In this document: one piece after another, positions 21,874-31,625 of the stretch
Position numbering within the stretch: position 1 is the first letter of the stretch
Layout: the number at the start of each line of letters is the position of its first letter
DNA from: an uncultured Gammaproteobacteria bacterium
Lineage (GTDB): Bacteria > Pseudomonadota > Gammaproteobacteria > Pseudomonadales > Pseudohongiellaceae
DNA: 64,000 bases
Direction of reading: 5' to 3'
Assembly (NCBI GenBank): GCA_913061515.1
Contig: CAJXSF010000002.1
Coordinates: 62,001-126,000, forward strand
Notes under the pieces: model-generated
Databases searched by the model: none
What the model was told of the DNA's origin: nothing
The model's input: the letters and a program-made list of their open reading frames with translations, nothing else
Translations under genes and position numbers: made by a program

Positions 21874-23343
21874 TTAGATTGAACTGACTACAACGCCTGA
21901 AGGGGTAAAACTGATTTTTTGGTTAATACAGCTAGGAACTTCGCCATCTGTGTGACTCACAAACACAATGTGTGTGCGACCTATTGCGGCGATTATGTCC
22001 GTTAGCTTTAATATCAAATCTCTATAAGCGTCATCCAAGCCTACGCACGCTTCATCTAGAATAAGAATGCTCGGTTGTTTTACCATCGCGCGCGCCAACA
22101 GGACCAAGCGCTGCTGACCGAATGAGAGGGAATGGTAGTAATCTTTACATAGGGACTCTATTCCGACCGCCCCTAACCATGCTTTGGCCGTTTGCTGTTG
22201 GCTCGCCCCGCTATCATCGTACAAGCCTATGGAGTCAAAGAAGCCGGACACTACAACATCGATGACCCGCCAACCTTTAATATAGCGATTGTGGATCTCA
22301 TTGGAGACCACACCAAAACGCCGTTTCACATCCCACACAGTCTCACCTGTGCCGCGCTTGCGCCCGAAGAGGTACACCTCTTGACCATAGGCCATGTGGT
22401 TCTCGCCATTAATTAGGCTTAGTAGTGTCGATTTACCGCATCCGTTGGGGCCTTCAATGAGTGTGTGCTGTCCCTTATTCATCGTCCATGAGAAACCATC
22501 TAACACCAACTTACCGTGATACCCCGCCTGGACCTCATGCAGGGCTATCAGTGGCACCTTTGGTGTCAGGGCATGAGATTCATCCACATCCGCCCCTACT
22601 GGAAGGAATTGCGGAACAGCATAGCGGCGCTCTTTGATCTGCGTAAATGCTTCGAGATTTTGTATTTGCGTTTTGGGCCCGTGCTGAATTAGCTGCAAGT
22701 CCTGCATCAACGCCAGATGACTAATGCCCGGTAGAATATCCCGTGCTCTCCTACACAATAGAACAGTGCAGGTATCTACTGACATCCATTGCTCTAGCGC
22801 CTGCCTAAGCAAACCTTGAGTCGCTTTATCAACACTCTCTAAAGGCTCGTCTAGTATCAATAGCTTCGGTCGTTGGAAAAGGGCTCGTGCCAGCATCGCT
22901 TTTCGACACTGTCCCGATGAAAGATAGCGAATCCCTTGCTCTGCAATTCGTTCCAAAGCGAGTAAGCGCATGATTTCATCATATCGTGCGTCTGCTTGAT
23001 TAGCTCCCAACACTAGCTGGCGGACACTTGTTCCTTGGTCTTGCGCAGCATCACTAAACTCACTGATATCGTGACGGGTATCTATAGCCCAAAGTTTTTG
23101 TTGCTCCTCAAAAGACACCTCAAGAATATCATGCTGAGGAGAAAAGCCTGTTTGATACTGCACAGCGGCCGCCCCCTGAATGAGACGAGCTTGCAGCAAA
23201 GAACTCAACAAAGACTTACCGGCCCCATTACCGCCGAAGACGCAATAATGTTGCCCCGTGCTAAGCGAAAACTCCGGTATATCCAGTATTTTTTGGCTTG
23301 CGATGCGGCAACGCGCATTGTTTACACGAATGAGTGGCAGCAC
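21874..23343 (-). CDS. Double-NBD ABC ATPase (ModF/PhrA-like)
   Basis: Walker A GGNGAGKS and EGPNGCGKS; LSSGQ/LSFGQ signatures; Walker B LLILDEP and ILILDEA; no adjacent permease. Confidence 0.85.
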   Translation of the reverse strand: MLPLIRVNNARCRIASQKILDIPEFSLSTGQHYCVFGGNGAGKSLLSSLLQARLIQGAAAVQYQTGFSPQHDILEVSFEEQQKLWAIDTRHDISEFSDAAQDQGTSVRQLVLGANQADARYDEIMRLLALERIAEQGIRYLSSGQCRKAMLARALFQRPKLLILDEPLESVDKATQGLLRQALEQWMSVDTCTVLLCRRARDILPGISHLALMQDLQLIQHGPKTQIQNLEAFTQIKERRYAVPQFLPVGADVDESHALTPKVPLIALHEVQAGYHGKLVLDGFSWTMNKGQHTLIEGPNGCGKSTLLSLINGENHMAYGQEVYLFGRKRGTGETVWDVKRRFGVVSNEIHNRYIKGWRVIDVVVSGFFDSIGLYDDSGASQQQTAKAWLGAVGIESLCKDYYHSLSFGQQRLVLLARAMVKQPSILILDEACVGLDDAYRDLILKLTDIIAAIGRTHIVFVSHTDGEVPSCINQKISFTPSGVVVSSI

Positions 23344-23344
23344 C

Positions 23345-24352
23345 TCAGGGCCTATTGCCTAGCTCTCGTTGCATGACCTCATACTGCACAGTCATCATAT
23401 GGCCAATTGAGCGCCGCCAATATTCCGAATTGTGTTTTCCATGGGACTGCATGAAATCAAATGGAACGTCATTCATTAACAATAAGCCCATGAACTCCCG
23501 CGCAACATTGACCAGACCATCTTCTGTTCCCGCATCGATGTAGAAGTGTGGAAGGCGGCTTTTCGTCACATTGAAAATTATCTGAAACGGGTCATACGCT
23601 AGGGCTTGTTCTTGCGTCTCGAACTCTATGCCGTTTGGCGTTCTTTCATCTTGTTTACTAAAACCGGGAACATCGATAATGGCCGAGATGAATTCATCCG
23701 CGCGATCGATGGCGCGCTGCTGTTCTGCCGAGCGCTGCCTTGGCGCAAGCACTTGCCCTGCCGCAATCGCCTCCGCTCTGTCGCGTGCAAAACTTAATGA
23801 TCCACTAGTGCTGCCTAAAGAAATAAACATCTCTGGATGACGAAGGCCGAGAGCGAATGCGCCAAAGCCCCCCATAGACAAGCCCGCAATGGCCCGTCCT
23901 TCACGACGCGCGATCGTGCGAAAATTAGCGTCAACATGACCAATGACATCTTCAATCAAATAATCTTCCCACTGGTCTTTTCCCGACTCACTGCTGGCAT
24001 AGTTCACAAACCATGTATTCCCCGCGTCTGGCAGCACTAAAATTAGGTTTTCCAATGACCTAGCATAGAATGCAGCGCCAAGATTACGCCCCCAAACGGT
24101 GTAATTTTGCATATAGCCGTGCAAGAGATATAGAACTGGGTATTCATGCTCCCCTTGCTCATACCCAGGTGGCAACACAATGTCATATTTCATTGTCTTA
24201 TCCACTGCGGGGCTATAAAACTCAACGGTTTGCAAACCCTCCGGTAAAGGGGGCAGCGAAGGAGTTGGACCTTGGGCGACAGTCTCACTGGCCACACTTG
24301 CCATGCACAAAGCAACGAAGCATAGGTAAGCTTTAGCGATAAAACGAATCAT
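23345..24352 (-). CDS. Exported esterase D-like alpha/beta hydrolase
   Basis: Signal peptide; YLLHGYMQNYTVWGRNLG; nucleophile elbow AGLSMGGFGAFALGLRHPE; C-terminal DAGTEDGL and HGKHNSEYWR. Confidence 0.85.
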   Translation of the reverse strand: MIRFIAKAYLCFVALCMASVASETVAQGPTPSLPPLPEGLQTVEFYSPAVDKTMKYDIVLPPGYEQGEHEYPVLYLLHGYMQNYTVWGRNLGAAFYARSLENLILVLPDAGNTWFVNYASSESGKDQWEDYLIEDVIGHVDANFRTIARREGRAIAGLSMGGFGAFALGLRHPEMFISLGSTSGSLSFARDRAEAIAAGQVLAPRQRSAEQQRAIDRADEFISAIIDVPGFSKQDERTPNGIEFETQEQALAYDPFQIIFNVTKSRLPHFYIDAGTEDGLVNVAREFMGLLLMNDVPFDFMQSHGKHNSEYWRRSIGHMMTVQYEVMQRELGNRP

Positions 24353-24620
24353 ATCTAACCCTTCTTAAAGAGAATTCAACGTCTAGGGGGGCATCATAAA
24401 TGCAAAACTCTAGGATTGAAATTCCTGCCAAACAACTTCCCCCATCGCAAACGCTTGCGTAACACTCGTTATAGGTTCAGGATACCTTGCGCTGCTTTGA
24501 GCCTCTCAGGGGACTCAATCCGCAATTGGCTAAACAATTATAAGGGCAAACCTTTCTCTTTTTGGTCACAAGCCCAAATAGGAATGGTGAAGCTACAACT
24601 CATCCAGAGGAGGTGATTGC

Positions 24621-25445
24621 GTGAAAGTTTCATTGAATAAGATATTTGCAAGTTTATTGGTGTCTGGTGCTGTGATGGCCTCAGCGCAAGCCGCTGAGTT
24701 TGTGCGATACGAACAAAACGGCAGCATTTCGTGGGGTGAGCTGGTCGGGTCCACTATCCACCAACTGACCGACGCGCCCTATTTGGGTGGCACACATACA
24801 GGCCAAAGCGTTGCTCAGTCAGCGGTAAAACTAAAAGCCCCTGTCGATCCTGAGCTTGTGGTAATGACGGCGCTGAACTTCCGTAGCCACCTCACGGGTG
24901 AACCCGCAGAGTACCCTGGTCTTTTTGTTGTACCTGCTAACTCTATCATCGGCCCAGACGAGCCTATGATTATCCCTGCCGATAGCAGTAACTTTCACTA
25001 TGAAGCCGAAGCGATTGTCGTCATCGGCAAGCACGCGGAAAACGTCTCGATAGAAGATGCTCGTGATTACATCTTTGGTGTAACGGCAGGCAACGATGGT
25101 AGCGCTCGTGATTGGCAAGGCGCTGACTTACAGTGGACGCGAGCCAAGGGCAGCAAAACTTTCAATGCGGTGGGGCCGAAGATCGTGACGGACCTAAACC
25201 CGAACGAACTGCAGATTGAAGGCCGACTCAATGGCGAACGTCGCCAAGGCGAAAATACATCGGATATGCTCTACAACTTTGACTACATGGTGAGTTATAT
25301 CTCTCGTTATTTTACTTTAGAACCTGGTGATTTAGTCTGGTCTGGCACTATGGGCCGCACACAGCAAATGGTTGGAGGCGACGTCTACGAGGTCGAAGTT
25401 GAGGGTGTTGGCATTCTGCGCAACCCTATCGAACAAGCAAAGTAA
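24621..25445 (+). CDS. Fumarylacetoacetate hydrolase-family protein with Sec signal peptide
   Basis: GTG start with AGGAGGTGAT Shine-Dalgarno at 24608-24617; signal MKVSLNKIFASLLVSGAVMASAQAA; HYEAEAIVVIGKHAENV...VTAGNDGSARDWQ...KGSKTFNAVGP. Confidence 0.88.
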   Translation: MKVSLNKIFASLLVSGAVMASAQAAEFVRYEQNGSISWGELVGSTIHQLTDAPYLGGTHTGQSVAQSAVKLKAPVDPELVVMTALNFRSHLTGEPAEYPGLFVVPANSIIGPDEPMIIPADSSNFHYEAEAIVVIGKHAENVSIEDARDYIFGVTAGNDGSARDWQGADLQWTRAKGSKTFNAVGPKIVTDLNPNELQIEGRLNGERRQGENTSDMLYNFDYMVSYISRYFTLEPGDLVWSGTMGRTQQMVGGDVYEVEVEGVGILRNPIEQAK

Positions 25446-25462
25446 GCTCTTCTTAGAATGAC

Positions 25463-25500
25463 AAAAGGGGAAAAAAGCTCCCAGCTTCCTTCCCCTTTTT
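25463..25500. terminator. Rho-independent-like hairpin between convergent genes
   Basis: aaaaggggaaaaaagctcccagcttccttcccctttTT: imperfect stem AAAAGGGGAA/TTCCCCTTTT flanked by A- and T-runs, serving both strands. Confidence 0.75.
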
Positions 25501-25535
25501 AGGATTCCGTCCCCCCCTATCTCCTTACTTTTCGC

Positions 25536-27293
25536 TCATTGCGCACTCGCACTTGCGAACACACTCTGATCTACATACTTCCAATAGACTTGTCCGAAGA
25601 ACATTTCATCCCAGCTTTGATCGCCCCAAGGCACCGTTCTTGCTGGGTCGGGGTTTGACTTGTTCTGAGTTGAATTATCATAAGCGCCTGTGGCCACTAC
25701 CTTGGTACCGGCGGGCACAAATACTGGCTCTTCTAGCTTGTACTCGATCTGCCAGTTGTAGTTATAGTTAGCGATATTGATCAGCTCTTGTATCGTGCCA
25801 TCAGGGTGATGGGCAGCGAAACTCATGCTTTTACCGCGGAAATGCATATGCGGAATGAAGCTAGTTAGATAGGCGTCTGCATCGATAGTAATCGCTTGCT
25901 GCTGCACAAAATCAGGGTCATATGCTGGGATGTCGGTCCATGTTTGCGGGAAAATACAGGCGCATTCACTCGAACGACGCTCCTGGGGAATCTCGTCATC
26001 TGGGTAGAACCAGATACCGATCTCACTCGCATCCACGGTCTCTTTACCCATCGTCGTGTAATGCAGCTGCAGAGCGAGCTTCGAGCCAGCTTTGAGCAAC
26101 CCTCCAGTGTTCGGGGGCTCTACGTGTGGCTCAGCACCCGGAATATAAGGGGTGATGTAGGCAAGATTAGGATCCACTTCACCTAAGAAACCGCGCGGAC
26201 GCGTTTCACCGGGCTGCATCACCGCATTGAGGGTGTGATGCAGGACTGTGCGATCCCCCGCCAAATACTGACTGGCTCGCACCCACCGATCGCGCTCTAA
26301 GCCTTCGAATGGCACTACCACGGTGATGTAGTCGAGTACACCAGTAGCCGGAATCGTTTGCGGCGGCACTTTTACGATTAAGTCTGGCTCGCCAAACTCC
26401 CATTTGGACTCAGGCCATGTCAGTTGCGCCAGCGGGTCAACAGTTCCATCGATAGGCGAACCTGCCTCTATCCAATGCACAAGTTTTTGCTGATCTTCTA
26501 CCGCCACATTGTAATCGTTAGAGAAGGCCCCCACATGAGGGTCCAACTGACCTGGCGGCATACGCTTGGTCATCAATACTTCGCGGATCATCGGCGACCA
26601 CCCTTGCAACATGGCATGGCTATCCATCGCAAAAGGCGCGATTCCACCATCTCGGTGACAGCTGGCACAATTCTCGGCAATGATTGGTGCAATGTCTTTG
26701 CTGTAGGAGATCCCCTGGGACATATGCTGGGCAGTATTCGGGTAGGTTACATCAGAGCCACTCATCGCAACTACCGGAGTGCTAATCGATTGCCCGGCGT
26801 CTATTTCACTAACGGCCTGCTCTAGGCCTGCAACAGTGCCTCGATAGATCACCTCGAAACTACGCGGATCAAACAAAAAGGCTTCACCGCTTTTGTCGAC
26901 TCCCATGGCCTCAGAGACAATTTGGCTATCGTCAATTAAGACCGGCAGGGTAACACCTAAACGCTGCGCTTCTTGCTGAACGGTATCGCGTGCTTGGCCA
27001 AGAGGATTGAGAAACATGAACTCAAAGCCTTGCGTATCATATTGCGCTTGCAGACGCTGAAAGTCAGTGACCGCCGCACGAGTTTGGGCGCTACCATTGA
27101 CCTGGACTAAGAAAGCAATGGCCTTGTGGTCATCGTACCAAGCCATGTGATGAAACTTGCCATTGTGGTCAAGTAGTGAGAAATCCCCTACACGTTCGGC
27201 CGCATAAAGTGCTCCCGTGGCGAGCGCACAAACGGTTGCAACAGCAGCTATAACAAGCCGTTGTCTTGTTCTATTTATTTTAGCTTTAAGCAT
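25536..27293 (-). CDS. Exported redoxin-fold / CXXCH / DBH-like (copper type II monooxygenase-like) fusion, copy 1
   Basis: Signal peptide; thioredoxin-like N-terminus; NCASCHRDGGIAPF; C-terminal VLHHTLNAV, LALQLHYTTMG, PHMHFRGKSM, WDEMFF; ATG at 27293 preceded by GGAGGTG. Confidence 0.82.
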   Translation of the reverse strand: MLKAKINRTRQRLVIAAVATVCALATGALYAAERVGDFSLLDHNGKFHHMAWYDDHKAIAFLVQVNGSAQTRAAVTDFQRLQAQYDTQGFEFMFLNPLGQARDTVQQEAQRLGVTLPVLIDDSQIVSEAMGVDKSGEAFLFDPRSFEVIYRGTVAGLEQAVSEIDAGQSISTPVVAMSGSDVTYPNTAQHMSQGISYSKDIAPIIAENCASCHRDGGIAPFAMDSHAMLQGWSPMIREVLMTKRMPPGQLDPHVGAFSNDYNVAVEDQQKLVHWIEAGSPIDGTVDPLAQLTWPESKWEFGEPDLIVKVPPQTIPATGVLDYITVVVPFEGLERDRWVRASQYLAGDRTVLHHTLNAVMQPGETRPRGFLGEVDPNLAYITPYIPGAEPHVEPPNTGGLLKAGSKLALQLHYTTMGKETVDASEIGIWFYPDDEIPQERRSSECACIFPQTWTDIPAYDPDFVQQQAITIDADAYLTSFIPHMHFRGKSMSFAAHHPDGTIQELINIANYNYNWQIEYKLEEPVFVPAGTKVVATGAYDNSTQNKSNPDPARTVPWGDQSWDEMFFGQVYWKYVDQSVFASASAQ

Positions 27294-27423
27294 GCCCACC
27301 TCCAATCAAACGACTATTCGGTCAATTATCCTAGCACCCGCAATTGGCAAAGCAAACGACATCGGGTCAGTGAAGGCATTTATTCATTCTCACTTTCTCG
27401 AATTCAGGAATCAGCAAGGCATT

Positions 27424-28095
27424 TCAAGAGTTATTTTGCGCAAAAGAGTCGGAAAGCAACATATCTAGGGCATGACGCAGATTTTTCTGAAACTCTACTT
27501 CACTAAAGAAGTCACACAAAAAACCTTGCAGAAGATGATAAAACAGGCCAAAGATACTGGTGACCGCGGTCCCAATATAGAGATTAGGCGATACTTTCCC
27601 TTGCTTAATACCGCGTTTTAACAATTGCGCTAATTTGTCATAAGCCGCATTGAAGATTATCTCGATATCATGGCGACGTTGCGGGTTTACTGGGAACGAC
27701 AGCTCCTTCAATACAGTCCTAGACAACACCCGATCTTCTTTGTGGTAGTCGATATGCACTTGGAAAAAGCACATCAACTGATCGGTAACAGCGGTCTCCG
27801 GATTAGTGTCATCGAAGGCCGCTTCTGTCATCTGTAATAAAGTCTCACGAAACACTAACACTAAAAGATCTTCTTTGCCTTTAGCGTATAGATAGAGCGT
27901 ACCTAAGCCGATCCCCGCCTCTTCTGCGATATCTTGGATCGTCGTATTTTGAAAGCCTTTGCTGATAAACAGCTGGCGAGAAACACTGATTATGCGCTGA
28001 AGCCGAAGACGCTTTTTACGCTCTCGCAGCCCCGGTTTCGCCAACATTGTCTCTTCCGTTGGGGATTGCGCCTCTGTAACGCCTTGTTGATCCAT
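27424..28095 (-). CDS. TetR/AcrR-family transcriptional regulator
   Basis: RIISVSRQLFISKGFQNTTIQDIAEEAGIGLGTLYLYAKGKEDLL helix-turn-helix. Confidence 0.95.
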   Translation of the reverse strand: MDQQGVTEAQSPTEETMLAKPGLRERKKRLRLQRIISVSRQLFISKGFQNTTIQDIAEEAGIGLGTLYLYAKGKEDLLVLVFRETLLQMTEAAFDDTNPETAVTDQLMCFFQVHIDYHKEDRVLSRTVLKELSFPVNPQRRHDIEIIFNAAYDKLAQLLKRGIKQGKVSPNLYIGTAVTSIFGLFYHLLQGFLCDFFSEVEFQKNLRHALDMLLSDSFAQNNS

Positions 28096-28161
28096 GGTTT
28101 CACTCTTTCTCTTTACTTCTAAATTTCATTTCCGTGAGTCGTAGATTGGGACTAGTTCGTT

Positions 28162-28182
28162 TAAACTCTAACACAGAGTTTA
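28162..28182. promoter_or_regulatory. Candidate TetR-family operator (perfect inverted repeat)
   Basis: TAAACTCT-AACAC-AGAGTTTA: 8-bp perfect arms, 5-nt spacer, in the divergent tetR/glutaredoxin intergenic region. Confidence 0.6.
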
Positions 28183-28251
28183 GACACAATTGTTTACACG
28201 TTGTAGGAAAATAGCGTTTTGCTATGCCACAATACAGCGTTTTATCCCTAA

Positions 28252-28653
28252 ATGGACGCTAACATGAGCGAAAACGAAACAGGCAGCCATCCCTCTCCTC
28301 TTAGCGGACGAGAAATCATTGATCAGCACATCGCAAACCCGGAGAGAGGCATCGTCCTGTTCTCCCTTAGCTGGTGTTCTTTTTGTCGTGCGGCAAAACA
28401 ACTGCTAACGCAATTGGACCTCACCTACAAAGTGATAGAGTTAGACCAAGGCGAATTTCTTGAACCAACAATGCAGCGGGAAGTGCGAACACGCTTACTT
28501 GAGCTAACAAAAGCCAACACATTGCCCCAGTTATTTGTCGCAGGGCAGGTCATTGGCGGCTACACCGACCTTGCAGCAGCTTATAAAAATGGGAGCTTAG
28601 CAGCCCTTCTCGAACGCCACGGTATCGCCTCGAAACTTACTCCCTCGTTATGA
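28252..28653 (+). CDS. Glutaredoxin
   Basis: GIVLFSLSWCSFCRAAKQLL...NTLPQLFVAGQVIGGYTDL. Confidence 0.92.
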   Translation: MDANMSENETGSHPSPLSGREIIDQHIANPERGIVLFSLSWCSFCRAAKQLLTQLDLTYKVIELDQGEFLEPTMQREVRTRLLELTKANTLPQLFVAGQVIGGYTDLAAAYKNGSLAALLERHGIASKLTPSL

Positions 28654-28669
28654 GGGCTGGAAAACCTCA

Positions 28670-29098
28670 ATGGATATTTTGATCCGCTATCTACATCTCT
28701 TTGCGGTACTCGTTTTGGCAGGCACCCTCATCATTGAGAACATCGCGATCGCCAAAACAGTGGGAAAAGAAGATATTCGGCAGTTACTGAAAGTCGATGC
28801 GGTGTATGGTTTAAGCGCTATTATCGTTTTGCTTTGCGGCCTTGCATTATGGCTGTGGGTTGGGAAACCGAGCGCGTTCTACAATAGCAATCCTATCTTT
28901 CATGCAAAACTAAGCCTTTTCGTGCTTGTGGGGCTGCTATCGATTTACCCAACAGTATTCTTCATGAAACAGCGCAAAACTGACAGTGACACGATTGCGG
29001 TGCCGGCAGGCGTAGTACGGGTGCTTCGAATTGAATTGGCATTATTGGCTGTCATCCCATTGCTCGCTTTTCTTATGGCACGGGGTATTGGTGCATAA
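28670..29098 (+). CDS. DUF2214-like small membrane protein
   Basis: MDILIRYLHLFAVLVLAGTLIIENIAI... four hydrophobic segments. Confidence 0.75.
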   Translation: MDILIRYLHLFAVLVLAGTLIIENIAIAKTVGKEDIRQLLKVDAVYGLSAIIVLLCGLALWLWVGKPSAFYNSNPIFHAKLSLFVLVGLLSIYPTVFFMKQRKTDSDTIAVPAGVVRVLRIELALLAVIPLLAFLMARGIGA

Positions 29099-29105
29099 GC
29101 GAAGT

Positions 29106-29789
29106 CTAAGAGCAAAGGCGTTCTTGTATCCAAGCCGAGATGTCTTGAATCTCCTCCAAACAAACCGAATGCTCCATAGGGTAATGTTTGTACTGCGTGG
29201 CATAGCCTAGCGCACGCAAGTCTTCTTCTGCTTTACGGCCCAAGGACTCATTGACAACTGGGTCGCGAGTGCCATGACACACCAATATTGGCAGCCCTTT
29301 GTTGATAGGGCTAGGCTCGACAGTCGCAACCGTTGGGAAGTAGCTAGATAAGGATAGAGCTCCGGCTAAGGGCTTGCTATAACTCAAGGCCGCTTGCAAT
29401 ATCACAGCGCCCCCCTGAGAGAAGCCCGCCAAGAGTATCCGATCGCTTGGCGTGCCGCGTTGGATTTCTCTTTCGATCAAGGCATGCACAGCTTCGGCCG
29501 AACGAGTTAACTGCACTGTATCTACTTTACGCCCTACATCCATTTCTAGGATATCGTACCAAGCGGGCATGACATAGCCACCATTGACCGTTACCGGTAT
29601 GGAGGGCGCATGAGGGAATATAAAGCGCAACTTCAAAGTGGAAGGTAGGCGCAACTCAGGCACGATACCCGCAAAGTCATGACCATCGGACCCTAGGCCA
29701 TGTAACCATATGATTGCTGCGTCTGGCTCCGCGCCTTCGGGGATAACACTCTCAACTGCAGGGAGATAATTCATGTGCGCCATTTCCAT
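29106..29789 (-). CDS. Phospholipase/carboxylesterase family alpha/beta hydrolase
   Basis: IIWLHGLGSDGHDF; LLAGFSQGGAVILQAAL; CHGTRDPVV; HYPMEHSVCLEEI. Confidence 0.92.
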   Translation of the reverse strand: MEMAHMNYLPAVESVIPEGAEPDAAIIWLHGLGSDGHDFAGIVPELRLPSTLKLRFIFPHAPSIPVTVNGGYVMPAWYDILEMDVGRKVDTVQLTRSAEAVHALIEREIQRGTPSDRILLAGFSQGGAVILQAALSYSKPLAGALSLSSYFPTVATVEPSPINKGLPILVCHGTRDPVVNESLGRKAEEDLRALGYATQYKHYPMEHSVCLEEIQDISAWIQERLCS

Positions 29790-29968
29790 CGTTGCAAAAT
29801 GGGCATTGTCTCAAATCCAGCCCATCATGCCAGTGAAAATCTTTCGGTTTAGGAGAATGAGACTGCTTCGGGCAATACAGTGGTAGAATAAGCACCGCAG
29901 ATAGAAGCGTTAATTATTACCATGCCAACTCTTTGAGAGGCTGGCACATTGGGAGTAGACAAGTAAAA

Positions 29969-30367
29969 ATGGAAGACGTAATCGACTTATTACGCGAAGC
30001 CAATGAACCGGTTCCCGTCCCGCTGGAGCTCCCGGACGAGGACCTCTTAATCGAAATAGAGGAAGCGCTTTATGTCGCCCTCCCCGATGACTTACGCCTT
30101 TATTTAGCCACCGTTAGCGATGTTGTCTATGGCCATTTGGAGCCGGTGACCGTGACAGATCCAAACTCTCATACCTATTTGCCCGAACTGGCAGCGGTCG
30201 CTTGGAGTATGGGTTTACCAAGACGACACTTGCCCATATGCGAAGCTAATGGCGGCTATTACTTTATCAAACACGATGGAAGCGTTGGTTTTTGGGACCA
30301 GTCCGATAGCGATGAAGAATGGGACACTATTTGGCACTGGATAACCGATGTTTGGCTAGTAGACTGA
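29969..30367 (+). CDS. SMI1/KNR4-family protein
   Basis: EEALYVALPDDLRLYLATVSDV...GGYYFIKHDGSVGFWDQSD...IWHWI; start chosen at MEDVIDLL. Confidence 0.75.
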   Translation: MEDVIDLLREANEPVPVPLELPDEDLLIEIEEALYVALPDDLRLYLATVSDVVYGHLEPVTVTDPNSHTYLPELAAVAWSMGLPRRHLPICEANGGYYFIKHDGSVGFWDQSDSDEEWDTIWHWITDVWLVD

Positions 30368-30378
30368 GGAAACACTCA

Positions 30379-30810
30379 ATGTCGCAAGAAATTTTTGTTA
30401 CCTGCCCGCACTGTCATCGCAAAAATCGCATGCCTGCGGAAAAACTTTCGGCGCAAGGACAATGTGGCGCATGTAAAAAGCCCTTGTTTGCGGGCAAACC
30501 CGTCACACTCAAGCAAGCAAATTTCAATTTACACTTAGGGAGCGACATCCCTATTGTGGTCGATTTCTGGGCGCCATGGTGTGGCCCTTGTCGGCAGTTC
30601 GCCCCTACTTTTGCGGCCTCTAGTGCAACACTTGAGCCGAGCGTTCGACTTGCAAAGGTAAACACTGAGGAAGAGACGGCAATAGCACAGCGGTATGGAA
30701 TTCGCAGCATTCCCACATTAATGATGTTCAAAAACGGCAAAGAAGTCGCAAGAGTGTCCGGTGCAATGCCAGCTGCCCAGTTTGAGCGTTGGGTACGCGA
30801 GCAATTGTAA
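30379..30810 (+). CDS. trxC: Thioredoxin 2 with N-terminal zinc ribbon
   Basis: CPHCHRKNRMPAEKL...CGACKKPLF; VVDFWAPWCGPCRQFAPTF. Confidence 0.93.
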   Translation: MSQEIFVTCPHCHRKNRMPAEKLSAQGQCGACKKPLFAGKPVTLKQANFNLHLGSDIPIVVDFWAPWCGPCRQFAPTFAASSATLEPSVRLAKVNTEEETAIAQRYGIRSIPTLMMFKNGKEVARVSGAMPAAQFERWVREQL

Positions 30811-30932
30811 AGTGGTGGGCGCGGCTAGCGTCTGCTTAGCTGAGCCATACCGATACTTTCTCAGTCGTAGTACACTGATACTTGTTCGCCTGCGATAATG
30901 CTGCGGGTATTTAATAACAAGAGGTTTAACTC

Positions 30933-31625
30933 ATGACATTGGCCAAAATACTGGCGCTATTTAGCGCTTGTGGATTCCTTGCTGCCTGTGGCTCTAACGA
31001 TTATCTTGCGCAACCGCGCGCCGAAATGTTCCCAGGGACGCAGCAACAAAGCCTGCAATCCGCTAGCCATTGGCAACTGCTTGCAGAAAATGAGTCCAAT
31101 GCCATCGCCCGTAGCTTAGGGGATGGTGGAGGTGTCATTACTCCCTCAATTTATTTAGGCAATGCCGCAAGCACAGCGGGTGACTTTCAGAGCGCTTATC
31201 ACAATATGCTACTGAGCCAGCTCATCGCTCAGAATATCGATGTCATGCTAAGCCGAGAAAATGCATTGTTTACGCTGGAGTATGATGTGCAAGTCGTTGA
31301 GCATGCTAGCCGTAACTTATTGCCGCCACGCCCAGGCACATTCTCTAGTTTTCTCTTAGCAGGGGCAGCCATTCATGATGCTCAATACTGGGGTGACAGT
31401 AGTCTGATTCTAGTCCCTATCGCAGTGGCTGGTGATCTTTGGAGCAAGTTCAATAGCGATACCGCCGCAAGCACCACAGAGGTCATCATTACAACCCGCG
31501 TGCTCGACAGCCAACAAATCGTGCACTCTAGCAATCACGTTTACTATTTTGACAGAGACGATATCGCGCAATACAAAGGCGAGGGCAGAGTATTCGATGT
31601 CGTGAACACAAGGGGTGGTCAATAA
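30933..31625 (+). CDS. Lipoprotein (FlgO-associated type)
   Basis: Lipobox FLAAC; 230 aa; overlaps next gene by 1 nt (TAATG). Confidence 0.65.
   Translation: MTLAKILALFSACGFLAACGSNDYLAQPRAEMFPGTQQQSLQSASHWQLLAENESNAIARSLGDGGGVITPSIYLGNAASTAGDFQSAYHNMLLSQLIAQNIDVMLSRENALFTLEYDVQVVEHASRNLLPPRPGTFSSFLLAGAAIHDAQYWGDSSLILVPIAVAGDLWSKFNSDTAASTTEVIITTRVLDSQQIVHSSNHVYYFDRDDIAQYKGEGRVFDVVNTRGGQ

Noticed and set aside
24416-24616. 66-aa ORF upstream of the FAH-family gene
   Set aside because: It contains the downstream gene's Shine-Dalgarno at its 3' end and has no domain features; probably untranslated leader.
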